The notes below the pieces were generated by a model. The model had not been told where the DNA came from. It searched no databases and was given only the letters and a program-made list of their open reading frames with translations. DNA of 33,030 nucleotides, taken from NCBI GenBank assembly GCA_024636635.1, contig JAGXGV010000141.1, forward strand, positions 1-33,030, given 5' to 3'. Shown here in pieces: positions 31,268 through 33,030 of this stretch. Origin of the DNA: Puniceibacterium sp. GTDB taxonomy: Bacteria; Pseudomonadota; Alphaproteobacteria; Rhodobacterales; Rhodobacteraceae. Both the position numbers and the translations under genes were made by a program. The stretch's first letter is position 1, and each line of letters opens with the position of its first letter.

Positions 31268-32554
31268 ATGACCGACGATACTGGCAAGACGGACAAGACT
31301 GGCGTGGAAAAGGCTGGCGCGGAAAAGGCTGGTGCAGACGATCTGGCCCGCTACGAGGTGCGCGACGTCTGCGGTTGTGGTGTGGATCACGGGCCGGGCG
31401 GGCACCATCACCACCCCGCTGTCGAACCGCAGGAACAGGGGCCGAGGCGCACACCTCTTTACGATCTGCATCTGGAACTGGGCGGCAGGATGGTGGAATT
31501 CGCCGGTTACATGCTGCCGGTGCAGTACCCGCCGGGCGTGATGAAGGAACACCTGCACACCCGCGCGAAGGCCGGGCTGTTCGACGTGAGCCATATGGGA
31601 CAGGTCATCTTGCAATCGCGCCGCACGGATGCGGCGCAGGCGTTCGAGCGGCTAGTGCCGGTGGATGTCGTGGGGCTGAAGGAAGGTCGTCAGCGGTATG
31701 CCATGTTCACCAATGCACAAGGCGGGATAGAGGATGACCTGATGGTCGCCAATCGCGGCGATCACCTGTTCGTGGTGGTCAATGCCGCCTGCAAGGAGGC
31801 CGATGTGGCGCGGATGCGTGCCGCTCTCGAACCGGATGTGATCGTGCGCCTGCTGGATAATCGCGCCTTGCTGGCGTTGCAGGGACCGGCCGCCGAGGAC
31901 GTGCTGGCCGGGCTGAACCCGGCGGTGCGCGACATGCGGTTCATGGATGTGGCCACGCTGGAACTGGCCGGTGCGGAATGCTGGGTGTCGCGGTCGGGGT
32001 ACACCGGCGAAGACGGTTTCGAGATTTCGGTGCCCGAGGCGGCGGCGGAAACGCTGGCTCGGGCCTTGCTGGAACATCCCGATGTAGCGCCCATCGGTCT
32101 GGGAGCACGGGATTCCCTGCGGCTCGAGGCGGGGCTGTGCCTGTATGGCCATGACATCGACGCGACCACCTCGCCTGTCGAGGGGGCGCTGAGCTGGGCG
32201 ATCCAGAAGGTGCGCCGGGCCAATGGCGCGCGCGCGGGCGGCTTTCCGGGGGAGGAGCGCATCCTGCGCGAACTGGTCGAGGCAGCACCGCGCATGCGGG
32301 TGGGCCTGTTGCCCGAGGGACGCGCGCCCATGCGCGAAGGGGTAGAGCTGTTTGCCGCCGAGGATGGGCAGAGGCCGGTTGGCCGCGTGACATCGGGCGG
32401 GTTCGGACCCACGGTAGGCGCGCCGGTGGCGATGGGATATGTGCCCGCCGCGATGGCGGCGCCGGACACGGTTCTGTACGGCGAGGTCCGCGGCAAGCGG
32501 CTTGCCGTAAGGGTGGTGAAGATGCCCTTTGCCCCCGCAAATTTCAAACGCTGA
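31268..32554 (+). CDS. gcvT: Aminomethyltransferase (glycine cleavage T protein) with an N-terminal extension
   Basis: A 428-residue protein that transfers the methylene group from the lipoylated H protein to tetrahydrofolate and releases ammonia. The catalytic part starts near residue 60 (RRTPLYDLHLELGGRMVEFA) and shows FDVSHMGQV, SRSGYTGEDGFEISVP and VTSGGFGPTVGAPVAMGYVP, all typical of GcvT. The first 59 residues are unusual: a charged repeat (VEKAGAEKAGA), then CGCG and a His cluster (HHHHP) that could bind metal. ATG 31268 is the only good ATG in frame; the RBS is a modest GGGGG. It is followed by gcvH after 19 bases and is preceded by the glycine riboswitch. Confidence 0.9.
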   Translation: MTDDTGKTDKTGVEKAGAEKAGADDLARYEVRDVCGCGVDHGPGGHHHHPAVEPQEQGPRRTPLYDLHLELGGRMVEFAGYMLPVQYPPGVMKEHLHTRAKAGLFDVSHMGQVILQSRRTDAAQAFERLVPVDVVGLKEGRQRYAMFTNAQGGIEDDLMVANRGDHLFVVVNAACKEADVARMRAALEPDVIVRLLDNRALLALQGPAAEDVLAGLNPAVRDMRFMDVATLELAGAECWVSRSGYTGEDGFEISVPEAAAETLARALLEHPDVAPIGLGARDSLRLEAGLCLYGHDIDATTSPVEGALSWAIQKVRRANGARAGGFPGEERILRELVEAAPRMRVGLLPEGRAPMREGVELFAAEDGQRPVGRVTSGGFGPTVGAPVAMGYVPAAMAAPDTVLYGEVRGKRLAVRVVKMPFAPANFKR

Positions 32555-32573
32555 ACAGTCACGGGAGACATGA

Positions 32574-32936
32574 ATGAAGTTCACGGAAGAACATGAATGG
32601 CTGCGTGAGGAGGAGGACGGCATCATTGTCGTCGGCATCACCGAACATGCGGCGCAGCAGCTGGGCGACGTGGTTTTTGTCGAACTGCCGGATGTGGGCA
32701 CGGTCGTCAGCAAGGACGACGAGGTTGTGGTGATCGAAAGCGTCAAGGCGGCGTCCGACATCCTGGCGCCCATCGATGGGGAGATCGTCGAGGTCAACGA
32801 GGTCATCGTGGGCGAGCCCGGCAAGGTGAACGAGGATCCCGAGGGGGATGCCTGGTTCTTCAAGATCCGGGTCGAGGACATGAGCCAGATGGACGAGTAC
32901 ATGGACGAGGCGACCTACAAGAAATATGTTGGCTGA
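32574..32936 (+). CDS. gcvH: Glycine cleavage system H protein
   Basis: A 120-residue lipoyl carrier protein that shuttles the aminomethyl intermediate between the P, T and L proteins. The lipoylated Lys is at 58 in ESVKAASD, within the usual beta-barrel sequence (GITEHAAQQLGDVVFVELPD). The length is normal for an H protein. It follows gcvT by 19 bases and shares its riboswitch. gcvP is expected downstream, outside the window. Confidence 0.95.
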   Translation: MKFTEEHEWLREEEDGIIVVGITEHAAQQLGDVVFVELPDVGTVVSKDDEVVVIESVKAASDILAPIDGEIVEVNEVIVGEPGKVNEDPEGDAWFFKIRVEDMSQMDEYMDEATYKKYVG

Positions 32937-32942
32937 TGTGAT

Positions 32943-32969
32943 CGGCCCGCTGCCTGACGCAGCGGGCCG
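32943..32969 (+). terminator. Stem-loop after gcvH
   Basis: CGGCCCGCTGC and GCAGCGGGCCG form an 11-bp GC-rich stem with a 5-base loop, seven bases after the gcvH stop. No T-run follows, so it could be an attenuating or stabilising hairpin rather than a full terminator. Confidence 0.6.
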
Positions 32970-33030
32970 ACAGCCGGGGGGCCAGCCCCCCGGACCCCAC
33001 GACAGCCGGGGGGCCAGCCCCCCGGACCCC
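32969..33030 (+). repeat. Tandem 32-bp palindromic repeat at the window end
   Basis: A 32-bp unit (32969-33000) is repeated at once (33001-33030, cut by the window edge). Each unit contains CCGGGGGGC-CA-GCCCCCCGG, a 9-bp stem with a 2-base centre. Such GC-rich palindromes are frequent between Rhodobacterales genes; the array may continue beyond the window. Confidence 0.9.

Overview
The window looks like chromosomal DNA from a GC-rich alphaproteobacterium of the order Rhodobacterales (Roseobacter-type). The support is the compact SPOR lipoprotein-dacA-tmk-holB cluster with 4-base start/stop overlaps, an FeS-BCP class photolyase, a glycine riboswitch ahead of gcvT-gcvH, a tyrosine integrase remnant of a type common in this order beside tRNA-Ser, and GC-rich palindromic repeats between genes. 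I made no database search; names rest on motifs and family knowledge.

Positions 1-5970 read as an accessory or island-like segment. They hold a small membrane protein, a NhaP-type cation:proton antiporter, a frameshifted carboxymuconolactone decarboxylase relic, an MscS channel with a small partner ORF, a broken Tat-signal ORF, and a secreted PRC-barrel protein with its own promoter-like sequence. The segment ends at a truncated integrase lying against tRNA-Ser(UGA), the usual scar of a mobile element in a tRNA 3' end.

From 6060 the content is core-like. The first block covers the cell envelope and replication (SPOR lipoprotein, D,D-carboxypeptidase, thymidylate kinase, DNA polymerase III delta'). 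Next come an SH3-domain protein, a 2-hydroxyacid dehydrogenase, a gamma-glutamyltransferase, and a Tat-exported PhoD phosphatase behind a probable Pho box. leuA faces phoD across a shared terminator. Its upstream region encodes a 38-residue leader peptide ending in a run of leucine codons, a probable leucine-sensing attenuation control and the most interesting find here.

The right half carries an SDR-photolyase pair, a 19-repeat MORN protein, glutamine-dependent NAD synthetase with a glycosyltransferase, a zincin-like metallopeptidase, a 2OG-Fe(II) oxygenase, a ThpR-type phosphodiesterase, a 54-residue small protein, glutamyl-tRNA synthetase, a coupled gamma-glutamylcyclotransferase-like/DUF2254 pair, and the glycine-cleavage genes gcvT and gcvH under a tandem glycine riboswitch. 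gcvT carries an unusual Cys/His-rich N-terminal extension. Several intergenic regions hold tandem or palindromic repeats, including a structured element present twice with compensatory stem changes.
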